From Eubacterium sp. (lineage in GTDB: Bacteria > Bacillota > Clostridia > Lachnospirales > Lachnospiraceae): DNA of 33,553 nt. Numbering within the stretch: the first letter of the stretch is position 1; every line of letters starts with the position of its first letter. The stretch spans positions 1-33,553 of the forward strand of contig JAFUDC010000129.1 of NCBI GenBank assembly GCA_017459345.1, read 5' to 3'. A model generated the notes under the pieces. That model ran no database searches. It saw only the letters and a program-made list of their open reading frames with translations, and had not been told where the DNA came from. Made by a program: the position numbers and the translations under genes. Positions 15,222-24,878 of the stretch are shown piece after piece.

Positions 15222-18200
15222 ATGAAGACCACTCTTAAAAGATTATTCAATTACATATTCCTAAATCTGAAGAATAAGAAGCTATTCGCCATGATTCTCT
15301 GTCTTATTCTGACCTTGAATATGGTTTCCTGCACATTTTCAGGTTCGGAAACCGGTGATTCCGGAACAGACAGACTTCTGTCTCAGTCTGACCGGGATAA
15401 GACTTCCGGCCAGGTGACTGTCTATGAATCTCAGGTACGTTTCTATAATGAAGAGGACATGGAAGAGATTGAGGAGAATGAGATTCCTCTTTTCCTGATG
15501 GATGATGCGGAGGGCAGGTATGGGTTCCGGATTTCGGCAGACCAGGATCTGACTTCTTATGGCATTCCTGAGGATGTAAAGCTGCAGGTTCTGCCTTATG
15601 GGGATGGACAGTCAGAAAAAGAGATGGATATTGATGACATACTGAAGTCCTCTTTGGATCAGTTTATGGGAGCAGATCCTGATTATTATACACTTTGTGA
15701 ACTCTATTATCTGTCAGGTGAAGATGTTGTAGAACCTGAGAAACCTGTTCCCCTGCAATTCTCCCTCGAGGATGGGGAGAGTGTCTTTGACAACTCTGAT
15801 ATCTATGTGATTCGGTTTGATTCCCTGGAGTCTCCTGGCCAGGCGGAAAAGGTAGAGATTAATTCTGACGGCAGATTTACATTTTCCATGAGTCGAAGCG
15901 GATACTATCTTTTTGCGGTTTTTGAGAAGAAGCAGGGAGCGAATAAGCAGGCGACTACAGAGAGTCAGGATACAAGCGAAAATCAGCCTGCTGCAGATAG
16001 TCATGATTCCAGCGAAAGTCAGGCCGCCACAGACAGTCAGGATACAAGCGAAAATCAGGCTGCCACAGATAGTCATGATTCCAGCGAAAGCCAGGCTGTC
16101 ACAGACAGTCAGGATACAAGCGAAAATCAGGCTGCCACAGAGAGCCAGGCTGCTGATGGTGCCGACGGCCAGAAGGACCAGAGCGGGACATCCACTGAAA
16201 GCCATATTTCCACAGAGAATAAGGAAAACACGTCCAACACTGGTGGTGAGGAGACCGAAACTTCCACCGAAAGCCGTGATAAAGAACTCTACACCATGGG
16301 GGATGACGAGGAGACCGAAACTTCCACTGAGAGTAAAGATAAAGAGCTCTACACCATGGGGCAGGAGGAGACCACAGCTTCCACGGAAGTCCCGGATAAA
16401 GAGTTTTACACATCTGATATTGCAAAAGAGACAGAGCGGGAGAAGCGGAAGGAGGCTAATTCCGGGCAGCCAAAGAAGGTGACCAGCACCAAGGTGATTT
16501 ATGGACGGGACAGGATTGATGTGAAGGTTTCCGCCCCGGCCGGGGCTTTCCCGGAGGGGACCACCATGAAGGCGGTCGCTGTCATGGATGAGAGTATTGT
16601 GGATTCCATCGCCCAGGCTGTGGACGGCAGCGTGACCAAGATCCGCGCCCTGGATATTACATTTTATGATGCAGATGGCAATATGGTTGAGCCGGCAGAG
16701 CCGGTTCAGGTTACCTTATCCTCCGAGCTGATCGCCAGGGAGGAGTCGGAGCCTCAGATTGTGCACCTGGATGAGGAAGAGGGAGCCAGACTGATTGACC
16801 AGATGGAACCGGAAGAGACGGGAGAGAATGTTACTTTTGAGGCGGACAGCTTCTCCATTTACGCCCTGGTGTATACCGTTAAGATTCATGATGAGACCGG
16901 AGCCGGGAGTCTGGAGTCAGGGGAGGCCGGAGAGGAAACCTATCATATCACGGTGACTTACACCGATGAGGCGGAGATTCCGGAGGGTGCTTCTCTGGCT
17001 GTATCCGAAGTGCTGCCGACTGATAATTCCATAGACCAGCCTTCGGATGAAGGGGCATCAGAAAAGGATAAGCAATCTGCGGATAAGGCAGTGTCCGATG
17101 ACAGCGCAGAAACTGCTTTACCATATGAAGACTATGTATCCCAGGCAGAGGACCTGCTGGGCATAGATAAGGGCAGGGCAAAGTATATTCGTCTCTTTGA
17201 TATTAAGATTATCGATGAAGAGGGACGCAAGGTTCAGCCTGCTCCGGGCAGCAGTGTTGATGTCCGGATTGAGCTGGAGGATGCCGGCAGTGACAAGCTT
17301 AGTGTGGTACATTTTGCCGAGATGGATTCCACTCTGGTAGAAAATACTTCCAAAGCTTCCCGGGAGGGCGCCGTTGTGGAGTTTTCCACCGAGGGCTTCT
17401 CCGTCTATGCCATCGTGGAGGCCCCGGATCCTGTGTCTGCGGAAGTGACCTCGGTGGTGACTCTGGATGAGCTTGCAGCCAACAGCGGCAGCCAGTTTTA
17501 CCTGTCCTACGGTGATAAGCCGGTCTACTTTACCAGCCAGCTAAACAATAACAAGTGTTTTGTGGAGACGGGGGATTCCCGGGCGGCTTCAGGCTGGTAC
17601 TTTGAGCCTGTCGGGGAAAATGTTAATAATCAGTACTATATCTATACTTACATAGAGGGAGCAAAAGAATATGTGACCAACCCATCCGGCAACTTTGTGG
17701 GCTTTTCCGACAAAGCGGATACGGTCTTTGAGCTCAGTCAGGCGGCGGAAGGCCTCTTCTATATCAGAAAACTGAATCAGAATCTCTGGCTGCAGCATTC
17801 CAACGGCGGGGGAGGAATCCGCTTCTATACCGACAACAATAACACGGTTAATACCAGGATCACCCTGACCTATGCCTCCTCATTTGTCCTGGAGAAGGAT
17901 CCCTACGGTCTTGACGGCAGGACTTATGGCATCGCCTTCCATGATGATTCCGTAAACGCAGCTGCCCTGACCTGGGAGAGTCAGCTGTCGGGAAGTCAGA
18001 CCAGGCTTGCAGGTCAGGATATGCTGATGCGGCCGGATGTGCTGGATAATGACGGCATCCTCCTGGTGGCAAACGACAGCCAGATCAGGCAGTGGACCTT
18101 CCGGTCCATCTCGGAAGATAAGTATTATCTTATGACTGCTGAGAATGGAACTGCCCGCTATCTGACCATCCGGGGGACATCCGTGAGTCTTTCTGACAGT

Positions 18201-21200
18201 CCGGATGAGACCTACTCTGTCATCACGGCCACACCGGGAACGGGGACGTTCGCAGGCAAATGGCATTTCACTGTGGGCGGCTATTCCCTGAATCTGCCTT
18301 CCGGCACGGCCGGCGGATTCAACGGAGCCACCGGCAGCGGAGCTGCGACCTGGATGAATCTGGTGGAGAAGTCCGTCCTTAATGACGATGACTTTAACCT
18401 CTATTCTGCCAGAAAGGTCAGCGTCTCCGACAATGAACTTGCCTACAATGGCCAGCAGCTGATCCTCTACACCCGGATCTGGAATGATACAAGCAAGAAA
18501 TACGAGTTTTACGCCATTGACCATGATGGCTCCCTGATTCGCTGCTATGATACCGGAGATAATATCGAGTGGATCGGCAGTCTGGTCAACACGGCCCTCT
18601 GGGAGTTTACGGAGTACACCAACGAGGACGGCACCCTCAATTACTATTATGAATTCCGCAATACCCAGTATGGGAATTATATTGCCCCCCAGGTGTCCAC
18701 CGGTCAGATTCTGTCTGACAATACCATCGGCGTCAATCTGAATGGCAGACGGCACGGGGAGAATTATACCAGCATCATTGCCTGGGATGATGAGAATTAC
18801 GCCTACTCCGGTCTGAAAACGGAGAAAGGGCATGTGCAGGCCTGTGCCCTGTCCGAGGCTGAGGATTTCTACTTTGCGGTGGTGAATCCCGCGGATGCGG
18901 CAGATAAGCTGACCACCGTGGAGACCATTGACGGCTCTGCCTACGGCATCAGCATGAAGATGATCGACTTTAACAATGAGCTGGTTGACAACAGGGATTC
19001 TGTTCAGCATGGCTTTTTCGGGTCCCATGCCAACAACTATGAGGCCGGACTTTTGTCCACCAATCTGACAGACGGCTATCCGACTACAAGCGACAAGACC
19101 GGTCATGAGGAGCCCTTATCCAGTCTCTTTACCGGCATGACGGATGTCAACCATCTCTTTATCAAGAGCATTTACAATGAGAGCGGCTACTTCGAGTACG
19201 ACAGCACCCAGAACTTTGCCCATCTCAATGAAGATGGTACATTTACCGTTTATAACCAGCTGGGGGCCATCGGTACTTCCACCGGACCCACCAGAACCCA
19301 CGGCCAGTTCATGCCCTACAATACTATCTCCGAGGGCAGATATGCCAGGGATAGCCAGGGCAATCCCATCACCAACCAGACGGATGTTCTGGCAAAGGAG
19401 CTGCCGGATACCGATCCCAGGAAGGGGGAAGCCCTCTATCTGATTCCGGAAAAGGGAGAGAATCAGACAGACTATTTCTTCGGCATGGAGATGTCAGCCT
19501 CCTTCACCCAGACCGCCAGCGGCCTGGACGCCTGGGGCCATGACATTATCTTTGAATTCTCGGGGGATGACGACTTCTGGCTCTACGTGGATGATGAGCT
19601 GGTGCTTGACTTGGGCGGAGTCCGGTCAGCCATGACCGGGTCAGTCAACTTCCGTACCGGCCAGGTGGATACCAACGGAAAGAAATCCACCCTCTATGAG
19701 GTATTCAGGCAGAACTATCTGGCAAGAGGTCTTTCCGAAAGCCAGGCAAATGCAAGGCTTGCCGACATTTTCTCAAAGAATGCCGAGGGAAATTATACAT
19801 TTAATGATTATAGCAGCCACACCATGAAGATGTTCTACATGGAGCGTGGAGCCGGCGCTTCCAACCTCCATATGCGCTTCAACCTGGCAGCGGTCCGGCC
19901 GGGAAGCTTTATCTTAAGCAAGAAGCTGTCCGGCACAGACCACGAGGCTAACGACCTGATTGAGTTCCCCTACCAGATCTGGTACCAGTCCAAGGCGGAC
20001 AGCCAGTGGAAGACCATCAGCGACAGGAGCCTGGTAAAATATGAAGGAAGCAGTACTCTGGTGAGGTATGAGAGTGAGTATAAGCCAGCCTCCGCTTCTG
20101 TTGACGGGACTGAATCCGGAGCAGACGCTCTTCCGGCGGAAAATATCATATATCGTGATGTCTTCTTCCTGAAGCCAGGCCAGTCTGCCGAGGTTACCCT
20201 GCCTGCAGATGCGCTTGACCAGAACTATTATGTGGTGGAGTGCAACGTGAACCCGTCTGTGTATGACCATGTCTATGCCAACGGGGAGGAGCTTGCCGGA
20301 GAGAAGGCAGGCAGTGCAGGACGAATGGACTATAGGACATCTGTTGATTCACTGGAAAACCGGTCCGAGGTGGATTTTGTCAACCATGTCAGCGAGGGGG
20401 CCATGCGGACCCTGTCTGTGACAAAGCGGCTCTATGACACCGACGGCAAGACCCAGCTGAGCTATGATGACAAGGATGAGGCCGGGAAAAATGAAACCCT
20501 CTTTAACTTCCGCCTCTATCTGGGCAATGAAAATACTTCAGAGGACGCTCTGCCTCTGGCCAATCTCTACTCCTACTATGTGAAGGATGCCAAGGGCAAT
20601 TACTGCAGATGGGATGCGGATGAGCAGAGATTTGTCTCCCTTGGGGTAAAGACCTACGCCGACCTGGTCAGCTATTTTGATAAGAATGCCTGGACCAAAG
20701 CCCAGAAGGAGACGGTCATCTTCAAGACCTCCTTAAACGGGTCAATCTCCAAGATTCCTGCCGGCTATACGGCAGAGATCCGGGATCTGATCGTGGGAAC
20801 CCGCTGGAAGGTGGAGGAGAGAGACGGGGAGATTCCCAAGGGTTATACCCGCAGGGAAGGGGATGGCTACTCACGGACAGACATAGAACCATCCCTGGCT
20901 CAGACCCAGCCAATTCACGGCACCATGCAGGTAGATGAGGATCCCCGGCTTGAGATCCGCAACCAGAAGGGATGGGGCCTGACTGTGAGAAAGGTCTGGA
21001 CCGACAAGGACTTCATGCAAAGTCATGATGACATATATTTTGCTGTTTATCTTAATACAGGCTCTGACCTGGTACTGTATCCGGGCTCAGTTCGCAAACT
21101 GACAGCCTCTGAGAGGGAAATCTATTACTTCTTCGATGATCTGACCTATGAGGGAAAGGCATACAGCTTTAATGACTTCTCCATTCGTGAGGTGACGGTA

Positions 21201-22712
21201 AGAGAGGATTCCCTAATTCAGGACCAGACGGCAAGAGATGAGTCTTCGAATGAATCTGACGAGACATCAAGCCTGAGTTCAGGAGAAGGAGTGGGAAAAG
21301 AGGCTGTAGATTCTGGATCTGGTATAGAGGAATCAGGGGCAGAAGCTATAAATTCACTGGAAGAAGGGGAAACACTCACTCTTGGCGGGACCCCCGCCGG
21401 CGGCAGCTATCAGACAGGCTATACTTATAAGGTCAGCTATGAGATAGGTCAGTCCACCGGTAAGAACGAAAATATCCGCACGGATACGGTGACCAATTCC
21501 CGCCCGGGAATCCGCATCTACAAAGAAGACTGGAGCGGAAAGAATCCCCTTTCCGGTGCCGGATTTACCCTGACCGATGAGTCCGGTGCCAATGTCGGCG
21601 CTGCCTCCTATAGCTCAGGGGCTGATGGTCTGGTCACCATCGCCTACTTAAACAGTGGCGCTTACACCCTCAGGGAGACAGTGGCTCCTAAGGGATACAT
21701 TGCCCTGCCGGATGCCATGACCATCACTATAGCGGAAGATGAGACCATAAGCATCGGAGGAGTAGATGAGGCATACTATACATTTACCCCGGCCACGGAG
21801 TCAGAGATGGCAGCCATCCGGATCAGGAACCGTCCATCCGCCCTCCAGGTGGTAAATGTAGACGCCGCCAGTTTAAAGCCCCTGCCCCGTTTCCATTTTG
21901 CCCTTTACAGGCAGGTGAAGCAGACAGACGGAACTTTAAGGAAGGATTATCTGCCCATGTCCGGCTATGAGGACCTGGTTACTGATGATAACGGTATCCT
22001 TACTGAGGTGGTCATGAGCCTTGGACCAGGCAGCTATTATCTGACCCAGACCAGGACCGCAGATGGCTATGCCCTGCTGGAGGGTGACCTGTCCTTTACC
22101 ATAGGTGAGGATGGGACAGTTGAGATGGAAGAGTCCGGCCATCCGGCCTGGCTTGACTCTGTCACAGACCAGGAGAGCGGAAGCATATCCTACCTGATCA
22201 CGATTCCGAATACCAGACTTAAAAAAGTAAGCTTTAAGAAGGTGGATACCGCCGATGTGCGGGGTTCAGCCCTGGCAGGGGCAGAGTTCGACCTGTATAT
22301 GGTGGAAAGCGGATCCGGAGAGATGCTTCTATTCAGCGGTCTGACATCCGGACAGGATGGCATGCTCAGGGACAAGACCAATTCTGATGTATTTGAACTG
22401 TCCCCCGGGACCTATCTGCTGAAGGAGACCAGGGCTCCCAAGGGCTATGAGCTTAAGGAAGAGCCTGTGGAGATTATCATCTCGGATACCGGTGTCACTT
22501 ACGATGAAGGAACCAGCCTTTCCAGCAAGGGTAACGGAAGCGGACTTTCCTACGATTCTGCCGGCAATATCTACACTCTGCTCATTTCTAACACAGCCGG
22601 CATGGAGCTTCCCGCCAGCGGCGGCAATGGATATGGGCTCTGGTACCTGCTTGGCGGAGCATTGATTTTATTGGCAGGCCTGTGGGCAGGTTTGCGGCAG
22701 GCCTCTGGATAG
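15222..22712 (+). CDS. Giant sortase-anchored adhesin-like surface protein (fibro-slime, Cna-B/SpaA domains)
   Basis: This exported protein has 2496 residues. An N-terminal signal (about 1-37, ending NMVSC) precedes a unique region, a Ser/Thr/Asp/Glu repeat linker (about 244-400) and two related beta domains ending in FSIYALV and FSVYAIV (about 420-550 and 570-740). Beta-rich domains with a ricin-like look (about 745-1240) follow. A fibro-slime (PA14-like) domain lies at about 1320-1560, with SGDDDFWLYVDDELVLDLGG. Cna-B-like domains lie at about 1562-1720, 1730-1900 and 1918-2010, and SpaA-type domains at about 2096-2187, 2207-2297 and 2334-2427, with the KET/RET-APKGY signatures of isopeptide domains. 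LPASG (2463-2467), a hydrophobic segment and one Arg end the chain, a sortase motif variant. The ATG at 15222 follows AGAGGA. The likely role is adhesion or pilus-like display, inferred from the domains. Confidence 0.9.
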   Translation: MKTTLKRLFNYIFLNLKNKKLFAMILCLILTLNMVSCTFSGSETGDSGTDRLLSQSDRDKTSGQVTVYESQVRFYNEEDMEEIEENEIPLFLMDDAEGRYGFRISADQDLTSYGIPEDVKLQVLPYGDGQSEKEMDIDDILKSSLDQFMGADPDYYTLCELYYLSGEDVVEPEKPVPLQFSLEDGESVFDNSDIYVIRFDSLESPGQAEKVEINSDGRFTFSMSRSGYYLFAVFEKKQGANKQATTESQDTSENQPAADSHDSSESQAATDSQDTSENQAATDSHDSSESQAVTDSQDTSENQAATESQAADGADGQKDQSGTSTESHISTENKENTSNTGGEETETSTESRDKELYTMGDDEETETSTESKDKELYTMGQEETTASTEVPDKEFYTSDIAKETEREKRKEANSGQPKKVTSTKVIYGRDRIDVKVSAPAGAFPEGTTMKAVAVMDESIVDSIAQAVDGSVTKIRALDITFYDADGNMVEPAEPVQVTLSSELIAREESEPQIVHLDEEEGARLIDQMEPEETGENVTFEADSFSIYALVYTVKIHDETGAGSLESGEAGEETYHITVTYTDEAEIPEGASLAVSEVLPTDNSIDQPSDEGASEKDKQSADKAVSDDSAETALPYEDYVSQAEDLLGIDKGRAKYIRLFDIKIIDEEGRKVQPAPGSSVDVRIELEDAGSDKLSVVHFAEMDSTLVENTSKASREGAVVEFSTEGFSVYAIVEAPDPVSAEVTSVVTLDELAANSGSQFYLSYGDKPVYFTSQLNNNKCFVETGDSRAASGWYFEPVGENVNNQYYIYTYIEGAKEYVTNPSGNFVGFSDKADTVFELSQAAEGLFYIRKLNQNLWLQHSNGGGGIRFYTDNNNTVNTRITLTYASSFVLEKDPYGLDGRTYGIAFHDDSVNAAALTWESQLSGSQTRLAGQDMLMRPDVLDNDGILLVANDSQIRQWTFRSISEDKYYLMTAENGTARYLTIRGTSVSLSDSPDETYSVITATPGTGTFAGKWHFTVGGYSLNLPSGTAGGFNGATGSGAATWMNLVEKSVLNDDDFNLYSARKVSVSDNELAYNGQQLILYTRIWNDTSKKYEFYAIDHDGSLIRCYDTGDNIEWIGSLVNTALWEFTEYTNEDGTLNYYYEFRNTQYGNYIAPQVSTGQILSDNTIGVNLNGRRHGENYTSIIAWDDENYAYSGLKTEKGHVQACALSEAEDFYFAVVNPADAADKLTTVETIDGSAYGISMKMIDFNNELVDNRDSVQHGFFGSHANNYEAGLLSTNLTDGYPTTSDKTGHEEPLSSLFTGMTDVNHLFIKSIYNESGYFEYDSTQNFAHLNEDGTFTVYNQLGAIGTSTGPTRTHGQFMPYNTISEGRYARDSQGNPITNQTDVLAKELPDTDPRKGEALYLIPEKGENQTDYFFGMEMSASFTQTASGLDAWGHDIIFEFSGDDDFWLYVDDELVLDLGGVRSAMTGSVNFRTGQVDTNGKKSTLYEVFRQNYLARGLSESQANARLADIFSKNAEGNYTFNDYSSHTMKMFYMERGAGASNLHMRFNLAAVRPGSFILSKKLSGTDHEANDLIEFPYQIWYQSKADSQWKTISDRSLVKYEGSSTLVRYESEYKPASASVDGTESGADALPAENIIYRDVFFLKPGQSAEVTLPADALDQNYYVVECNVNPSVYDHVYANGEELAGEKAGSAGRMDYRTSVDSLENRSEVDFVNHVSEGAMRTLSVTKRLYDTDGKTQLSYDDKDEAGKNETLFNFRLYLGNENTSEDALPLANLYSYYVKDAKGNYCRWDADEQRFVSLGVKTYADLVSYFDKNAWTKAQKETVIFKTSLNGSISKIPAGYTAEIRDLIVGTRWKVEERDGEIPKGYTRREGDGYSRTDIEPSLAQTQPIHGTMQVDEDPRLEIRNQKGWGLTVRKVWTDKDFMQSHDDIYFAVYLNTGSDLVLYPGSVRKLTASEREIYYFFDDLTYEGKAYSFNDFSIREVTVREDSLIQDQTARDESSNESDETSSLSSGEGVGKEAVDSGSGIEESGAEAINSLEEGETLTLGGTPAGGSYQTGYTYKVSYEIGQSTGKNENIRTDTVTNSRPGIRIYKEDWSGKNPLSGAGFTLTDESGANVGAASYSSGADGLVTIAYLNSGAYTLRETVAPKGYIALPDAMTITIAEDETISIGGVDEAYYTFTPATESEMAAIRIRNRPSALQVVNVDAASLKPLPRFHFALYRQVKQTDGTLRKDYLPMSGYEDLVTDDNGILTEVVMSLGPGSYYLTQTRTADGYALLEGDLSFTIGEDGTVEMEESGHPAWLDSVTDQESGSISYLITIPNTRLKKVSFKKVDTADVRGSALAGAEFDLYMVESGSGEMLLFSGLTSGQDGMLRDKTNSDVFELSPGTYLLKETRAPKGYELKEEPVEIIISDTGVTYDEGTSLSSKGNGSGLSYDSAGNIYTLLISNTAGMELPASGGNGYGLWYLLGGALILLAGLWAGLRQASG
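15951..16150 (+). repeat. Tandem repeat coding a Ser/Asp/Gln/Asn linker (72-bp unit)
   Basis: Close to three copies of a 24-codon unit alternate SQDTSENQAAT and SHDSSESQAAT, each half being 12 codons. Near-identity at DNA level suggests recent slippage or recombination. The period is a multiple of three, so copy-number change would keep the frame. Confidence 0.8.
16248..16415 (+). repeat. Three-copy repeat coding EETETSTES-DKELYTMG
   Basis: Copies start at 16248, 16308 and about 16365 (periods of 60 and 57 bases). The first two are nearly identical and the third is diverged, ending DKEFYTS. They extend the same surface linker. Confidence 0.75.
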
Positions 22713-22782
22713 GTCGGATGTCAACAAGCTTCTGGCTGACGGCAGAGGCTTTTGGCGGCAGGTTTGCGGATAGCAGCCCAAT

Positions 22783-22811
22783 TTGATTTTTTGCAGGATA
22801 TGTGATAGAAT
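22783..22811 (+). promoter_or_regulatory. Promoter of malQ
   Basis: TTGATT (22783-22788), 17 bases and TAGAAT (22806-22811) lie 33 bases before the ATG, with GGAGG between. The gap after the surface protein gene has no obvious terminator hairpin, so some read-through is possible. Confidence 0.6.
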
Positions 22812-22843
22812 ACTGCAAGATTTTTGATTGGAGGATTTGTAGC

Positions 22844-24358
22844 ATGAGAAAAAGCGGAATTCTATTCCCGATCATTTCCCTGGCATCGAAGTACGGCATT
22901 GGCTGTTTTTCAAAGGAAGCCTATGATTTTGTTGATTTTCTGAAGGAATCAGGGCAGAGCTATTGGCAGATACTGCCTCTGGGTCCCACCGGATTCGGTG
23001 ACTCACCCTATCAGCCCTTATCTGCTTTTGCAGGGAATCCCTATTTTATCTGTCTTGAGACTTTGATTCAGGACGGGCTCTTAACCTGGGATGAGTGTAA
23101 TGCCTGTGATTTCGGACAGGATGTGGAGCGGGTGGATTACGGTGCCCTCTACAATAACCGCTATTCCATCCTTGAGAAGGCTTATATACGTTTTAAGGAG
23201 AAGAAACTGGACCAGGATAAGGAGTATAAGGATTTCCTTGAGAAGGAGGCCTTCTGGCTGGAGGATTATGCTCTTTATAAGGCTTTGAAGGAGAAGTACC
23301 AGGGTGCCAGCTGGCTAGACTGGGAGGATGCCGACCGGCAGCGGGATGAGAAGGCTCTGGAACAGGTTCGCAAAGACTATGCGGATGTGATCGGCTTCAA
23401 TTATTTTATGCAGTTTGAGTTCTACGAGCAGTGGAAGGCTCTGCATGCCTATGCGGCCGGGAAGGGCCTTGAGATTATCGGTGATATACCCTTCTATGTG
23501 GCTATGGACAGCGCTGACAGCTGGTCCCACCCGGAGGTTTTCCAGTTTGATAAGGAACTGCTTCCCAAGGCTGTGGCAGGCTGCCCGCCGGATGCTTTCA
23601 GCAAGACAGGCCAGCTCTGGGGCAATCCGGTTTACGACTGGGCATACCAGAAGAAGGATAAATACAGCTGGTGGATTCAGAGAATCGAGCGGAATTATGA
23701 GATGTTCGATGTGATTCGTATCGACCATTTCCATGGATTTGACGAGTATTATGCCATACCTTACGGCGATGAGACCGCCGAGAAGGGAACCAGTCACAAG
23801 GGACCGGGTATGCATTTTTTCAAGACACTGAAGAAGGAGCTTTCTGATGTGCGCATCATCGCTGAGGACCTGGGTACCATCACCGAGAGCAATGAGAAGC
23901 TGATGAAGGATGCCGGCTTCCCCGGCATGAAGGTTCTCCAGTATGCGTTTGACTGGAGCGAGAGCTCTTACTACCTGACCTATAACCACGATAAGAACTG
24001 CGTGGTATACACAGGAACCCACGATAACACCACCACCAGGGACTGGATAGAGAACCTGAATGAGCATGACCGCGACTTTGCCCGCCAGTTTATCCATTCG
24101 GAAAACTCTGACTACGGCGGCTTCGTCTGGGACTTCATCCGGGAGGCCTACCGGTCAAGTGCTGAACTTTGCATCGTACCGCTCCAGGATTACCTGGTGA
24201 AAGGCCGGGAGGCCAGAATCAACGAGCCCGGAACCCAGGGTGGAAACTGGCAGTGGCGTCTCCTGCCCAATTTCCTGTCTGTCGAGCTGGCTCACAGTAT
24301 TCGCCAGTTAGCCCGGATTTATGGACGTCTGCCTAAGGAGGCAGAAGAGGAATTATGA
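22844..24358 (+). CDS. malQ: 4-alpha-glucanotransferase (GH77, amylomaltase)
   Basis: This 504-residue cytoplasmic enzyme transfers alpha-1,4-glucan segments between maltodextrins or to glucose. GH77 motifs are complete: GDSPYQPLSAFAGNPYFI (52-69), IIGDIPFYVAMDSADSW (211-227), GCPPDAFSKTGQLWGNP (246-262), IRIDHFHGF with the nucleophile Asp294, IIAEDLGTI with the acid/base Glu341, and TGTHDNTTT with Asp394. The length is typical of bacterial MalQ. An upstream ATG at 22802 would add 14 residues, but the ATG at 22844 has GGAGG nine bases before it and begins MRKSGILFPI as in the family. It stands alone with its own promoter and terminator; no maltodextrin transporter or phosphorylase gene is nearby. 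Confidence 0.95.
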   Translation: MRKSGILFPIISLASKYGIGCFSKEAYDFVDFLKESGQSYWQILPLGPTGFGDSPYQPLSAFAGNPYFICLETLIQDGLLTWDECNACDFGQDVERVDYGALYNNRYSILEKAYIRFKEKKLDQDKEYKDFLEKEAFWLEDYALYKALKEKYQGASWLDWEDADRQRDEKALEQVRKDYADVIGFNYFMQFEFYEQWKALHAYAAGKGLEIIGDIPFYVAMDSADSWSHPEVFQFDKELLPKAVAGCPPDAFSKTGQLWGNPVYDWAYQKKDKYSWWIQRIERNYEMFDVIRIDHFHGFDEYYAIPYGDETAEKGTSHKGPGMHFFKTLKKELSDVRIIAEDLGTITESNEKLMKDAGFPGMKVLQYAFDWSESSYYLTYNHDKNCVVYTGTHDNTTTRDWIENLNEHDRDFARQFIHSENSDYGGFVWDFIREAYRSSAELCIVPLQDYLVKGREARINEPGTQGGNWQWRLLPNFLSVELAHSIRQLARIYGRLPKEAEEEL

Positions 24359-24373
24359 TATATTAATAGGTAC

Positions 24374-24413
24374 CAGGGGGCAGAATCGGCCTGACGGCCG
24401 ATTCTGCCCCCTG
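24374..24413 (+). terminator. Intrinsic terminator after malQ
   Basis: A perfect 18-bp GC-rich stem (24374-24391 with 24396-24413) with a 4-base loop (tgac) is followed by tatttct. It starts 16 bases after the malQ stop. Confidence 0.9.
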
Positions 24414-24808
24414 TATTTCTCTGTAAGATGATTTTGACTGAACTATAATAAGATTATTATGGAGATTATGCCTGAACTCTCACATCGATATATTTATGAA
24501 TACATAAATGAAGTAACTTTTTTGAATTTTGATGATTATTTCCTACAATAATGGGTACTATGATCTAATTCGTTGATTCCTATCCACATCAATCCGAGTA
24601 CTTTCCATATAATTCATTAATCTCTAAAAATAGTGAAGGTAGAATTATTTACACTCTTCATTTCTACCCAATATTTGCGGAAAAAAGATTATAAAAATTA
24701 GTTATTTCCGCATAACATGTTTTTCCGAAGCCATCTTTCCATTTAAAAAACAAATACTGATACCTGAGAGTACCAGCAGAGTACTCTTAAAGATACGACA
24801 AATTAATA
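24414..24808. other. AT-rich intergenic stretch with two hairpins
   Basis: No ORF of note was seen. A 7-bp inverted repeat, ggtagaa/ttctacc, lies at 24638-24644 and 24662-24668. A perfect 8-bp one, tgcggaaa/tttccgca, lies at 24676-24683 and 24705-24712. A promoter-like TTGAAT-16-TACAAT occurs at 24522-24549. The lower GC than the flanking genes suggests acquired or non-coding DNA. Confidence 0.4.
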
Positions 24809-24837
24809 TTTACAAATATGGGAAAATATGTTATAAC
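24809..24837 (+). promoter_or_regulatory. Promoter of the nuclease-like gene
   Basis: TTTACA (24809-24814), 17 bases and TATAAC (24832-24837) predict a start near 24844. That is at or just after the upstream ATG (24843), so the ATG could not be translated from this transcript. This supports the TTG start at 24879. Confidence 0.6.
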
Positions 24838-24878
24838 ATATTATGCTAATATTAACTATTTATGTATGGAGGTGCGCG

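Noticed and set aside
17880-19106. 408-codon minus-strand open frame inside the giant surface protein gene
   Set aside because: It is antisense to continuous, domain-rich coding sequence; the long open frame follows from the codon bias of the real gene.
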